A DNA stretch of 58,238 nt from an uncultured Oscillospiraceae bacterium (GTDB taxonomy: Bacteria > Bacillota > Clostridia > Oscillospirales > Oscillospiraceae), in contig CATKZW010000014.1 in the NCBI GenBank assembly GCA_949841465.1, positions 1-58,238 on the forward strand, read 5' to 3'. Position numbers and translations under genes: made by a program. Under the pieces are notes generated by a model. That model was not told the origin of the DNA, made no database searches, and saw nothing but the letters and a program-made list of their open reading frames with translations. Shown piece by piece: positions 33,294-41,713 of the stretch. Positions within the stretch are counted from its first letter, which is position 1; each line of letters begins with the position of its first letter.

Positions 33294-34255
33294 CCTTCTC
33301 CCTCCATTCCCAGGTAACGCACCTCGGGCTCCAGGGTCACGCCCGTCTCGTTGAATACCCGCTTTCGCACCTGGGTCATCAATTCTACAATATCTTTACA
33401 GGCGGCACCCCCGGTATTCACCACGAAGCCCGCATGCTTCTCCGACACTTGGGCGCCGCCCACCCGCAGGCCCTTCAACCCGCACTGGTCAATGAGCGCG
33501 GCGGCGTAGACAGGCTGTCCGTCCACAGGTGCGGGACGCTTGAAGGTGGATCCGGCGCTGGGGTGCTCCAGGGGCTGCTTTTCCCGGCGGCGACGGGCTA
33601 AGTCGTCCATTTTGGCGCGGATTGCGGCGGGGTCCCCCTCCTCCAGGCTGAAACTGGCCCTGAGAATAAAATCGCCCTGCTCCTGGAACTGGCTGTGGCG
33701 GTAGGAGAACCGGGGGTTCACATACTCCCGCGCAAACTCCTCGGTGGGCAGGCTCACAGCGGACACGCTGGAAACCACCTGGCTCAGCTCCCCGCCGTAG
33801 GCCCCGGCGTTCATGTACACGCCGCCCCCCACGCTGCCGGGGATGCCCTGGGCAAACTCCAGCCCCGTCAGGCCGTGGTCCAGGGCGAAACCGGCCAGCC
33901 GGGCCAGGGACACACCGCTCCCTGCCAGAATGGTCCGGCGGCCGGGCCACTCCCCCTCCGGGAGCAGCTCCAGGCGGTTCAGCCCGTCGCAGGCCTTCAG
34001 CACCAGCAGGTCCGCCCCCGCGTCGGACACCAGCAGGTTGGTGCCGCGGCCCATGAAAAACGGGCGCACACCGAACTCCAGAACGGCCGTGGACAGCACC
34101 TGCTGCACCTCGTCCTCATTTTTCGGCAGGGCCATCAAAGGCACCGGCCCGCCCACCTTAAAAGAGGTATGGCGGCTCATGGGCTCGTCCCGGCGCAGCT
34201 CCAGAGACGGGACCGCTAAGCGCAGGCGGTTATACAGTGCATTCCAATTTGTCAT
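33281..34255 (-). CDS. murB: UDP-N-acetylenolpyruvoylglucosamine reductase MurB
   Basis: MurB uses FAD and NADPH to reduce enolpyruvyl-UDP-GlcNAc to UDP-MurNAc for peptidoglycan. The 324-aa protein has RHTSFKVGGPVPLMALP, the FAD-binding FFMGRGTNLLVSD, GIPGSVGGGVYMNAGAYGGE, NPRFSYRHSQFQ, and the catalytic Ser in PSAGSTFKRP with a late Glu (LEPEVRYLG). The lack of the extra loop fits the type II form. It is the first gene of the block that runs to dnaE. Confidence 0.96.
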   Translation of the reverse strand: MTNWNALYNRLRLAVPSLELRRDEPMSRHTSFKVGGPVPLMALPKNEDEVQQVLSTAVLEFGVRPFFMGRGTNLLVSDAGADLLVLKACDGLNRLELLPEGEWPGRRTILAGSGVSLARLAGFALDHGLTGLEFAQGIPGSVGGGVYMNAGAYGGELSQVVSSVSAVSLPTEEFAREYVNPRFSYRHSQFQEQGDFILRASFSLEEGDPAAIRAKMDDLARRRREKQPLEHPSAGSTFKRPAPVDGQPVYAAALIDQCGLKGLRVGGAQVSEKHAGFVVNTGGAACKDIVELMTQVRKRVFNETGVTLEPEVRYLGMEGEGWNF

Positions 34256-34358
34256 AGGGACCTCCGGATGGCATCATTTTTATGTTTTGTTATTTTACCA
34301 CGTTTTGGGGAAAAAGAGAATAGCTTCATCAAAATTTAAAGACCGCGCAGAATGCGGC

Positions 34359-34392
34359 GCACCCGCCGCCCGCAAAAGCGGACGGCGGGTGC
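34359..34392 (-). terminator. Hairpin after the Cys-rich hypothetical gene
   Basis: A 15-bp stem with one mismatch (34359-34373 with 34378-34392) and a 4-nt loop, about 20 nt beyond the stop. No long T tract follows on the minus strand. Confidence 0.6.
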
Positions 34393-34412
34393 CGGATGGT
34401 CTGCTGCGTGGG

Positions 34413-35246
34413 TCAATTGCAGCAGCAGTTTTTGGTCTCCTGATAGCCCTCCGGGGGCGCGATGGTGTTGGGCGGGAAGAACTCCTCGGTGGGGAACTGC
34501 ACCTGACGGAAGATGGCGCAGGGGTCCTCCTCGCTGCCGCCGGTGCACTCCTTGCTGGGCATGCAGTAGTCGTAGGCCGGGATCAGCAGCTGGCTGTCCC
34601 GCTCCAGGCGGATGATGGAGAACTGGCCCAAGGTGACGTACACCCGGCGGCCCTCGCCCCCCATGTTCAGCTCCCCAGGGAAACAGCCCGCGATGCCCGC
34701 GGGCACCTCGGCGGCGTCGCCGCAGGCGCACAACGGCGACTCACAGGGGTCGGACAGGCGCATGCTCAGGATGATGGGGTCCACGGAGTTGACCACCGCC
34801 ACAGGCAGGTTGGTGCTCATCAGGTTCTGCTCATCCAGGTCGTCCGCCCGGCTGTTGGAGGAAAACACCTTGGCGCTGCCCTCGCTGCCGAACAGAATCG
34901 CCCGCTTGTCAAACACCGCAAGCCCGCAGATGGACACCGGCCGGGCCGCGCCTACAAAGGCATCGGCGGTCACCCGGTAGAAGTAGCGCACGTCCACGGT
35001 GAAGAAGCCGCGGTTGAAGCCCACAGGCTCCACGTCGATGTAAGCGTACAGCAGCTCGGCCTGCCCGGCCTTCAAACTGATGGCCCGGTCAATGACAGCC
35101 TGGGAGCTGACAGTGGGGTAAAGCCGCAGGTCCTCCACGCAGTCCTTATCGCGGCAGCTGTCAAAAATCTTTCGGGTGTGAATGCACACGGCCTCGCGGA
35201 TACCGGCGGCATCGGCAATGGGGCCCGGTTCGATGAATTCGGCCAT
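34413..35246 (-). CDS. Conserved Cys-rich clostridial protein of unknown function
   Basis: This 277-aa protein has no signal peptide or membrane segment. The N-terminal motif CIHTRKIFDSCRDKDCVEDL is one I associate with a widespread but uncharacterised family in Clostridia. Further Cys occur in DPCESPLCACGD and CMPSKECTGGSEEDPC, and the protein ends NCCCN, so about 15 Cys are grouped in three clusters plus a CCC tail. This suggests metal binding or disulfide-cross-linked assembly, as in spore-coat-type proteins, but that is inference. It starts at ATG 35246 behind GGGAGG. The gene is separated by a terminator hairpin from murB. Confidence 0.7.
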   Translation of the reverse strand: MAEFIEPGPIADAAGIREAVCIHTRKIFDSCRDKDCVEDLRLYPTVSSQAVIDRAISLKAGQAELLYAYIDVEPVGFNRGFFTVDVRYFYRVTADAFVGAARPVSICGLAVFDKRAILFGSEGSAKVFSSNSRADDLDEQNLMSTNLPVAVVNSVDPIILSMRLSDPCESPLCACGDAAEVPAGIAGCFPGELNMGGEGRRVYVTLGQFSIIRLERDSQLLIPAYDYCMPSKECTGGSEEDPCAIFRQVQFPTEEFFPPNTIAPPEGYQETKNCCCN

Positions 35247-35261
35247 ATTCGTACCTCCCGA

Positions 35262-36590
35262 TCATGGTTGATAAGAGGGGGGAGCCGGTATGGCGTTCCC
35301 CTTCCACTCCCATTGTATGCTGGAGGGAGATTGGCGTGAAAAATGGATGGTTCCCCCAGCCAATTCCTCCAGCGTTTCCCCAATGCCTTCATTGTACGTA
35401 GGATGGGCACGCATGGCAGCCAAAAGCTGCGGAACAGTTAGGTGATTGCAGACTGCAACCGTCAACTCCCCAATCATATCGGTGGCTCTGGAACACATCA
35501 GCTGTGCGCCCAGCACCTCCCCGGTTTCCTCTGAAGCCACGACCTTAATAAATCCGCGCTCCGCTTTGGCAATCAGCGACTTTCCATTCGCCCCCATGAC
35601 AAATTTTCCAACGCGAATAGAAATGCCGCGATCCTTGGCCTCGTCCGCAGAGAGCCCCACTGCCGCAATCTCAGGGTCTACATAGACACATCTGGGCACA
35701 ACACTCACGTCGACGGACGGCGCCTTCCCCGCCAGACGCTCCGCCACCACAATCCCTTGCGCGCTTGCTGCATGGGCAAGCTGTGCGCCTCCGATCAGGT
35801 CGCCGATGGCATAAACACCCTCCAAGCTTGTTTGGAACGCTTCGTCCACCACCATATGGCCGTGCTCCATAGCTGGCTCTGCGCCCTCGCCAAACAGTGC
35901 GTTGGTATTCGGGGTACGCCCCACGGCACACAGAATGTATTGAGCCGCAGCGGTCTCTTCCTGTCCCTTTTCCCGGAATGCACAGACCAGCCCGCTTTCC
36001 CCCTGCCGTATCTCCATCAAGTCTGCATCGGTGTGGAGCTCCACCCCGCGCTTTCTGAAAATCATCCGCAAGTTTTGGGATATCTCACGGTCCATACCGG
36101 GCAATAACCTTGAGCCGGCCTCCAAAATTGTAACCTTCGCGCCCAGCGCAGAGAACACTTCCGCAAACTCCACACCAATGGCACCGCCGCCGATAATAAT
36201 CAGGCTCTGGGCAGTTCCTCCAGCGCAAGCAGCCGGTCACTGTCCAGCACCCCCGGCAGCCCCATTCCCGGGAGCGAAAGCATTCTGGGCTTTGCACCAG
36301 CGGCAAGGAGCACGTTGCCGGCAGACAATACCATCTCACCGTCAGCGGCAGCGACGCGCACCTTCCTCCAGGGGAGCAGCGTCCCCCTTCCAGAAAAGCA
36401 GGTCACTCCATTGGCCTTTAAAAGCCGCTCAACCCCTTGGCTCAACTGGCTCACAGTGTCCCGCCGGTACTTCAGGAGCCTGCCGTAATCTAACACAGCT
36501 CCGACGGTAAAAATTCCGAACCGGCTTGCCAGATTGCGGTATGGGTCATGTCCCCCGCTTTCTATGTAAGTCAGCCGGTCAATCATTTTG
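35262..36590 (-). pseudogene. Broken dihydrolipoyl dehydrogenase
   Basis: The sequence from ~36590 down reads as the interior of a dihydrolipoamide dehydrogenase (ASRFGIF, LLKANGVTCFSGRGTLLPWR, VLLAAGAKPRML, SDRLLALEELP) but lacks the N-terminal FAD-binding GxGxxG and the redox-active CxxxxC, normally the first ~50 residues. Near 36207 the frame shifts: one base is missing between ELPQ/K-like codons and SLIIIGGGAIGVEFAEVFSA, which continues in another frame to 35262 with the NAD domain, AIGDLIGGAQLAHAA and the C-terminal AHPTYNEGIGETLEELAG. Truncation plus frameshift means no active enzyme. It directly follows gcvH, so a lipoyl-protein oxidation function has been lost here. Confidence 0.85.
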
Positions 36591-36965
36591 CAGGGTGTCC
36601 AGCAGGTTCCTGTACTCCTCCGCCGACAGCAGCTCCCCCGTTTCGGAGACATCTTTGACTTTAATCAGCCACGCCTCATAGGGGGCCTCATTGATGCGCT
36701 CCGGCTCGTCCAGCAGTTCCTCGTTGACCTCACTGACCACACCGGACACAGGGGCGTACACCTCGGACACCACCTTGACTGACTCCACCTCTCCGAAGGT
36801 GCTTCCGGCTGTGATTTCGTCCCCAACCTCCGGAAGGGTCACAAAAACCAGCGCCCGCAGCTCCGCCTGGGCGTAGTCTGTAATGCCGACCAAAGCCTGG
36901 CCGTCCGGCTCCTCCTTCATCCACTGGTGGGTTTTTAAATACTTTAACCCCTCTCTGATTTCCAT
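36579..36965 (-). CDS. gcvH: Glycine cleavage system H protein (lipoyl carrier)
   Basis: This 128-aa lipoyl carrier begins MEIREGLKYLKTHQWMKEE. The lipoylation site is the Lys of GEVESVKVVSEVYAPVSG, and GVVSEVNEEL, EPERINEAPYEAWLIKVK and LLSAEEYRNLL complete the family pattern. It is intact, although the neighbouring lpd is broken and no gcvP or gcvT is in the window. It lies 14 nt after the dehydratase activase gene in the same operon, so it may serve another lipoyl- or dithiol-dependent step, or receive lipoate in trans. Confidence 0.92.
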   Translation of the reverse strand: MEIREGLKYLKTHQWMKEEPDGQALVGITDYAQAELRALVFVTLPEVGDEITAGSTFGEVESVKVVSEVYAPVSGVVSEVNEELLDEPERINEAPYEAWLIKVKDVSETGELLSAEEYRNLLDTLQND

Positions 36966-36978
36966 ACCGATACTCCCC

Positions 36979-37719
36979 TCATTTTAATTCTGTCAGCGCA
37001 CATCCGATGGCAGACAGATAGGCCCCGTGCTCCGGGAGAATGACCCGCTTCTCCAAAATCTGCTCCGAAAATGCCCCAATCCCAGGGATTTTTGTCAGTC
37101 CTCCAGAGAGAACGACGGCAGAACACTCCACCTTGCCCAGCAGTGCCTTGGCCTGGACAAGGATTTGAGCCAGCACCGCATGGATGATGGCTGTGCCGGG
37201 CGTGCCAGCGGCCAGCATCTCCACAATCTCACTTTGGGCAAACACCGCGCACACCGAGGACAGCCGCAGCTCCGGCTGCCCTGCTGCCGTCAGGTCGATC
37301 GCCTCAAAGTCCGTTTGGAGCAGACGCAGCACATTTCCCAGGAAAAGCCCACAGCCTGCCGCACACTTCTCATTGGTAAAAAAGGCTTTCAGTCTGCCGT
37401 TCTCCTGTCGGACAACTTTGGTGTCCTGCCCGCCGATGTCCAATATCAACAGGATTTCCGGACACTGGTGGGCCGCTCCCGCAGACAGGGCTGTCAGTTC
37501 GGAAACTGTCCTGTCATAGCTGATATTTTTTCGCCCATAGCCGCAGGTCACGATGGAGCAGCCCTGGTATTCCGCCCGCAGCCAAGCCAGCTTGTCTCCA
37601 AAATACTCCCGCTGACGTACAGGCGTCTGCTCCAAAAACAGGGTCATCTCCCCTGTTGTGTCCTCCAACACGCAGTATTTTGTAAAGGTTGACCCCACAT
37701 CAACCCCTATCCGGTACAT
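36979..37719 (-). CDS. 2-hydroxyacyl-CoA dehydratase activase (HgdC/BadF-type ATPase)
   Basis: This 246-aa ASKHA-fold ATPase holds a [4Fe-4S] cluster between two subunits and, on ATP hydrolysis, injects a low-potential electron into the dehydratase. Motifs: IGVDVGSTFTKYCVLED (phosphate 1), LILDIGGQDTKVVR (phosphate 2), the cluster-binding Cys pair in NEKCAAGCGLFL and SSVCAVFAQSEIV, and VVLSGGLTKI (adenosine). It overlaps the dehydratase gene upstream by 13 nt. Confidence 0.93.
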   Translation of the reverse strand: MYRIGVDVGSTFTKYCVLEDTTGEMTLFLEQTPVRQREYFGDKLAWLRAEYQGCSIVTCGYGRKNISYDRTVSELTALSAGAAHQCPEILLILDIGGQDTKVVRQENGRLKAFFTNEKCAAGCGLFLGNVLRLLQTDFEAIDLTAAGQPELRLSSVCAVFAQSEIVEMLAAGTPGTAIIHAVLAQILVQAKALLGKVECSAVVLSGGLTKIPGIGAFSEQILEKRVILPEHGAYLSAIGCALTELK

Positions 37720-38852
37720 ATGCTCTCCAGCAGGACATCAATCTGTCTCTTTGCCCGCTCCATATTCAGGAAATTCCGATCAATCATGTCGATCTCCAGC
37801 TCGGCCTGGGGAATGTCGATGTGCCGGGCGGATACAAAATCACATTTGCAGCTCTTGTTGTGCAGGGAGACCGCCCCCACCGCCTCCGACTGCTCAATGC
37901 ACGCCGCCAGCCGCGCCCGTTTGGTTTCCGGCTTCAGGTTCAAAAAGGTGTAGTTGTACGCATGGAACAGCTGCTCTAAAGGGGTGTCCCCTATGTAATC
38001 CAGGCTCCACCATGTGACGTAGTTGGAACCGCTGATCCGGCAGCCCTCCAGCAGCTCGGGCAGATATCGTTTGGCATGGTACCACAGGGGATATCCCAGC
38101 CAGAACAGCGCCGGCTTGGCACCATCTGCCTCCGGCAGCTCGGACAGCTCCGCCTCCATAACCGCGTACAGCTCCGCCGTTTCCGGCTTGCAGCGGGATG
38201 TAATCAGGTGCGAAATGCCGTCAAACAGCAGCGTGGGAGAAATATCCCGCTTTGAAAAAAGCTCCACCACCCGTCGCCAGGCCGCTACGCTGCTTGCGCT
38301 GTTTTTGAGCAGCCGGGCCAGGCGGTCCATGTCCAGTCTATTCCCGCTGAGCGCCTCCATTTGGGCAATCAGCTCTTGATGCTGGACTGTGACATACGCA
38401 AGGGCGTCCTGCCGCTCTGCGGCTTCGCCGGGATAGTCCAGCACAATCAACGGCACGTTATACCGCCGGGCCAGCATGTTCCACCAGCCGGGCAGAGTAT
38501 TGCACTGATTGTTGGTAGCAATGAGGACGTCCGGTTTTGGCGGCAGCCCCCGGGGGCCGCTCCCCAGGATAAGGCTGCCCTCAAAGCAGCAGGAGTAGGA
38601 ACAGCAGTCCCGGCAGAGGGACTGACGCTCGCTCTCCTCCAGCATGGCCTGCTCTTTCCCGCTGGCCGCAATGACCGCGGCGTAGCTCTCCGGGTAAACG
38701 TAACCAATGTCCAACGCCTCAAGAATTTCTACAGGCGTAAAAGCAGTTACCCACGCTGTCTTATGGACAGGCGGCTTTCCCTTGGCATATTTCGAAAAAT
38801 CTTGATAATACTCCCGCATCAGCTTGGCTTGAAGCTGTGTCGATGATACCAT
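37707..38852 (-). CDS. 2-hydroxyacyl-CoA dehydratase subunit (HgdB-like)
   Basis: This 381-aa protein is of the BcrC/BadD/HgdB family. Conserved Cys suited to bind an active-site [4Fe-4S] cluster lie in LCRDCCSYSCCFEG, IATNNQCNTLPGWW and LHNKSCKCDF; the segment VTAFTPVEILEALDIGYVYP is typical of the N-terminal part. Such enzymes dehydrate 2-hydroxyacyl-CoAs (2-hydroxyglutaryl-, lactoyl- or phenyllactyl-CoA) in amino-acid fermentation; the substrate cannot be told. ATG 38852 follows AGGAGG. Confidence 0.88.
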   Translation of the reverse strand: MVSSTQLQAKLMREYYQDFSKYAKGKPPVHKTAWVTAFTPVEILEALDIGYVYPESYAAVIAASGKEQAMLEESERQSLCRDCCSYSCCFEGSLILGSGPRGLPPKPDVLIATNNQCNTLPGWWNMLARRYNVPLIVLDYPGEAAERQDALAYVTVQHQELIAQMEALSGNRLDMDRLARLLKNSASSVAAWRRVVELFSKRDISPTLLFDGISHLITSRCKPETAELYAVMEAELSELPEADGAKPALFWLGYPLWYHAKRYLPELLEGCRISGSNYVTWWSLDYIGDTPLEQLFHAYNYTFLNLKPETKRARLAACIEQSEAVGAVSLHNKSCKCDFVSARHIDIPQAELEIDMIDRNFLNMERAKRQIDVLLESICTG

Positions 38853-38862
38853 AACCCACCTC

Positions 38863-39804
38863 CTATATCATATCCGCAAAGGCCTCGAGAGCCGCCTCAT
38901 AGGTCCGTTCGTCCATGGAATCCGACAGCACCAGGCGCAGCGCCGGGATGCTCTGTTCCTCCAGCATCCTCTGGTACGCAGTAAACAGGTAATCGTAGGG
39001 TTCACAGAACTTTTGCGTCACAAAAATCACGCCCCGCACCTGCTTTGCCCTGATCTCTTCCAAATCCTCCCGGAGGATGGCGCCAAAGTTATTCTGGGTG
39101 GGGGAGAGCTTATTCCCAAGGACGCTTTTGGCAATGTTCTCGTAAACATCGCCGGACGCCGGTACCGGCGGAGCGGAAAACAGGCGCTTGGACTCCGTCA
39201 GCCGGTCCCCCACGACGGCCAGCCCAGCCCTCTCCATGGCCGACCCGGCAGTGCTTCCGGGCAGAAGGGAACCAACGAGGTATACCCGCTTCCCATTTCC
39301 AGGCTTACCGGGCAAATTATCAGGCACCGCCTGTTCCCGCAGGGGCGTTTGCAGCAGACAATGGAGCATGTCCAGATAGGCGCTGAACAAAACTTCCGAG
39401 AGGTTTTCATACAATCTGGCCACAGCTCGGTTACGTTCGTTGACCAGAGCGGCCCGCTCCGGAATGTCGGAAAGCGTCGCGCCGTAATGGGCTTCCACCG
39501 CCTGTTTGTAGCGCCGAATCTCCGCCGCCAGGTATCGAACCGCCGGTGCATCCTGCCGGGCCGGGATATGCAGCTGATGTACAAACTTGCCGCAGTCATC
39601 CAGATAGCTGGTCATGACTCGGCTGCTGTCACAGCTGCGGGGGAATACCGCCCCGTCAATTTCAGGGTCTTCCAGCACCTGAGCGATGAAATCCGCCGCA
39701 TAGCCGCAGTAGTGGGATATCTTTTGTTTCCCGGAATAGCGGATAAACCTCACTGTGTCGCAGATCTGTTCCGGAATAAAACCGGAAAACGATAATATCG
39801 CCAT
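38863..39804 (-). CDS. 2-hydroxyacyl-CoA dehydratase second subunit
   Basis: This 313-aa protein is of the same family as its neighbour but divergent. Cys-bearing segments HYCGYAADF, VFPRSCDSSRVMTSYLDD and VTQKFCEPYDYLF correspond to the three cluster ligands. The first gene of the operon, it starts at ATG 39804 behind AAGGTGG; a longer frame to 39885 would cross the leader hairpins. With the HgdB-like subunit and the activase it makes a complete dehydratase system. The CoA-transferase usually linked to such systems is not visible here. Confidence 0.85.
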   Translation of the reverse strand: MAILSFSGFIPEQICDTVRFIRYSGKQKISHYCGYAADFIAQVLEDPEIDGAVFPRSCDSSRVMTSYLDDCGKFVHQLHIPARQDAPAVRYLAAEIRRYKQAVEAHYGATLSDIPERAALVNERNRAVARLYENLSEVLFSAYLDMLHCLLQTPLREQAVPDNLPGKPGNGKRVYLVGSLLPGSTAGSAMERAGLAVVGDRLTESKRLFSAPPVPASGDVYENIAKSVLGNKLSPTQNNFGAILREDLEEIRAKQVRGVIFVTQKFCEPYDYLFTAYQRMLEEQSIPALRLVLSDSMDERTYEAALEAFADMI

Positions 39805-39833
39805 AAATAGAACCCACCTTATTTTAAAGGTTA

Positions 39834-39876
39834 TTTCAGCTCCCCGTGGGGAGCTGAAAGTGCGCTGGCGCACTTT
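39834..39876 (-). repeat. Two tandem perfect palindromes in the dehydratase leader
   Basis: TTTCAGCTCCCC (39834-39845) pairs with 39848-39859 over a 2-nt loop, and AAAGTGCGC (39857-39865) with 39868-39876, sharing three As. The two hairpins would stand just before the ribosome binding site of the dehydratase mRNA and could be mRNA stabilisers, a regulatory element or copies of a REP-like repeat. Confidence 0.8.
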
Positions 39877-39898
39877 CCAATCCAATTCTCACAAACTG

Positions 39899-39927
39899 GT
39901 CATATTTTTCTGTTATACCACCATCAA
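39899..39927 (-). promoter_or_regulatory. Probable promoter of the dehydratase operon
   Basis: Minus-strand TTGATG (39922-39927), a 17-nt spacer and TATGAC (39899-39904). It overlaps the end of the orphan coding fragment to its right. Confidence 0.45.
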
Positions 39928-40067
39928 TCGATCCGACTTATAATGATTTTCGCCATATCAGGCTGGAAATCACCATAGTACGTCCAACCGTTTTCCACGC
40001 GCAGAGATTGGACCGCATCCCGCACAGGATGGTTTTGATGGAAACCGTCAGTTTTCCTGTCGAATTT
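39924..40067 (-). pseudogene. Orphan C-terminal coding fragment
   Basis: A frame of 47 codons closed by TGA at 39924-39926 has no start and follows a TGA in the same frame. The peptide (DRKTDGFHQNHPVRDAVQSL, then VENGWTYYGDFQPDMAKIII) has natural protein composition. I cannot place it in a family. It fills most of the gap between the sugar island and the dehydratase operon and may mark the island edge. Confidence 0.4.
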
Positions 40068-40111
40068 TCAAATGTTCAGTTCCTGATCCACATAGATACT
40101 ATTTCTCTTTG

Positions 40112-41215
40112 TCATATCAGAGAAATAATGTCGCATTTCAGTTTTATCTCGTCCCGAATATACCGTTCTATTGCCGATGAAGAAAAATATGAGCAAATGA
40201 TTATGGTCAAATTTTCAATCAACTGTTCTGGCAAAATTACCGGAATTCCAGCTATATGCCTACCATTCAGCGTGATGTTCCTATCAATAATCGCTCTGAT
40301 GTTCAGTCTTGCAAACCGTGTGGAAGCAAGCAAATACCGGCATAACGTCCCACCTCCATACACATAAACAGGCTTCGCCGTACCGATAAGCGGGTCTACT
40401 TTTTTCAACATTTTTTCAATGGCATTTTCACTATCAGCAATATAATCACGAATTCTGTCATCATGCCGCCACTGAAAAATAGAAAATATAGTCATTTCAT
40501 CAACAGCACACTCAACGGGCTCAAAGCCTTCCCTTTCCAACAGCCGCAAAAGCGTTGCAGGCGAAAAATAGTTAATATGCTCTGTCGAAAAATTTTCAAA
40601 CGGAAATTTCCCGCCAAGGCCATTTTGAAGCGTCGGAACCTGTAGCAGCAATCGCCCATTTTGTGAAACAGCATTTCCGATAAACGACATCAAACCTTTG
40701 AGGTCAACAATATGTTCCAATACGCCCGTGCAGAGCACGACATCTGCGTTTTTCAATTCATCAGACCTCACATTAAAAACAGAACCACACAATGTGGTTA
40801 TGCCTTCGCTTTCCATACGTCGGCAATTCGTTTCGGATGTATCCAAACCTATTAAGTGCTTATATCCGTTTTGTTTCAATTTGCGCAAAACATATCCCGG
40901 CCCACATCCAATATCCACGATAATGGCATCCTTATGGACATTTTTTGTTACCCAGTCAAATACCTGCTGATGAATCGGATGCCAGGAATAAAGCTCCAAA
41001 TCCTGATATTTATTGAATTGTTCATAATAGTGGTCGAACTCTGACTGAGCTGGAATATTATTTGCAAACACCAGACCGCAGACAGGGCAGAGCGAAACGT
41101 CATAGCCCTTAACGGTATCGTCATCCGCTTCCGCAAACCGATGTTTGTGAAGAACCTCATTTTTCGTACTGCCGCATACAGGGCAGCAGGTCCGGGGCGT
41201 GAAATAGTTGTCCAT
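40112..41215 (-). CDS. Class I SAM methyltransferase with zinc site and C-terminal Rossmann-like domain
   Basis: This 367-aa protein is built like sugar C-methyltransferases. Residues 10-47 have two CPVCG pairs (CCPVCGSTKNE and SLCPVCGLVF) for zinc. Residues ~95-200 are the SAM domain (IIVDIGCGPGYVLRKL, VVLCTGVLEHIVDLKG). Residues ~281-355 form a Rossmann-like domain (VYVYGGGTLCRYLL, AIIDRNITLNGRHIAGIPV, LPEQL). Enzymes of this layout act on nucleotide-linked keto sugars. The gene is AT-rich and is the last gene of the island. ATG follows AAGGAGG. Confidence 0.8.
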   Translation of the reverse strand: MDNYFTPRTCCPVCGSTKNEVLHKHRFAEADDDTVKGYDVSLCPVCGLVFANNIPAQSEFDHYYEQFNKYQDLELYSWHPIHQQVFDWVTKNVHKDAIIVDIGCGPGYVLRKLKQNGYKHLIGLDTSETNCRRMESEGITTLCGSVFNVRSDELKNADVVLCTGVLEHIVDLKGLMSFIGNAVSQNGRLLLQVPTLQNGLGGKFPFENFSTEHINYFSPATLLRLLEREGFEPVECAVDEMTIFSIFQWRHDDRIRDYIADSENAIEKMLKKVDPLIGTAKPVYVYGGGTLCRYLLASTRFARLNIRAIIDRNITLNGRHIAGIPVILPEQLIENLTIIICSYFSSSAIERYIRDEIKLKCDIISLI

Positions 41216-41233
41216 TTGTGCTTCTGTTCCTCC

Positions 41234-41410
41234 TTAATTGCAGATATGTATATCCATTTCCGCGAGCTGCCCGCTAATAGCATCATAGTAATTACTGGAA
41301 ACAAACGCAGTTGCACGATCTTTCATACCTGTAAACTGCTCTGTGCTTATAATTCTCTCTGGCGTATTGGGCATACCAATCATAATAATTGATTTGCAGC
41401 TGGCAAAAGC
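41234..41410 (-). pseudogene. Orphan C-terminal coding fragment before the methyltransferase gene
   Basis: A frame of ~58 codons ends at TAA 41234-41236, directly before the ribosome binding site of the methyltransferase. The peptide contains KSIIMIGMPNTPERIISTEQ and DRATAFVSSNYYDAISGQLA. It has no start and begins after a TGA, overlapping the aldo/keto reductase relic in another frame. I do not recognise the family. Confidence 0.4.
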
Positions 41411-41671
41411 TTTTCCATATCATTGCGGCATGAAGCGCTCCAGTCCGGCAGCTTATTCGCGATACAAAAGCTACCGCGCGGATAGTCTGCTGCCAACGTG
41501 TCCGGGAGCAGGGGTTCTGACTTTCCACCTAAAATATTCATAGCCCGCGTCAAAGTAATTAATCCCATTCTCATAAGCCCTGCACAGCAAAGCATATGAT
41601 GTTTCCGGAAATGTCCCGTCCGGGTTTTGCGGCAAACGCATCACGCCGAAGCCAAGCGGTAAAAACTTCAT
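41352..41671 (-). pseudogene. Decayed aldo/keto reductase
   Basis: Three frames in succession read as one aldo/keto reductase N-terminus: MKFLPLGFGVMRLPQNPDG with ENGINYFDAGYEYF (from 41671), then GGKSEPLLPDTLAADYPRGS and FCIANKLPDWS, then LQINYYDWYAQYAREN. The family pattern (GFGxMRLPQ, AYExGINYFDTAYxY, SExxxGxAL, ATKLPxW, LQTDYxDxY) is followed through two frameshifts, and the rest of the ~330-residue protein is gone. Confidence 0.75.
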
Positions 41672-41713
41672 ATCCCGTTTTTATATACCGCAGCTGCATT
41701 CAATCTCTCCTTA

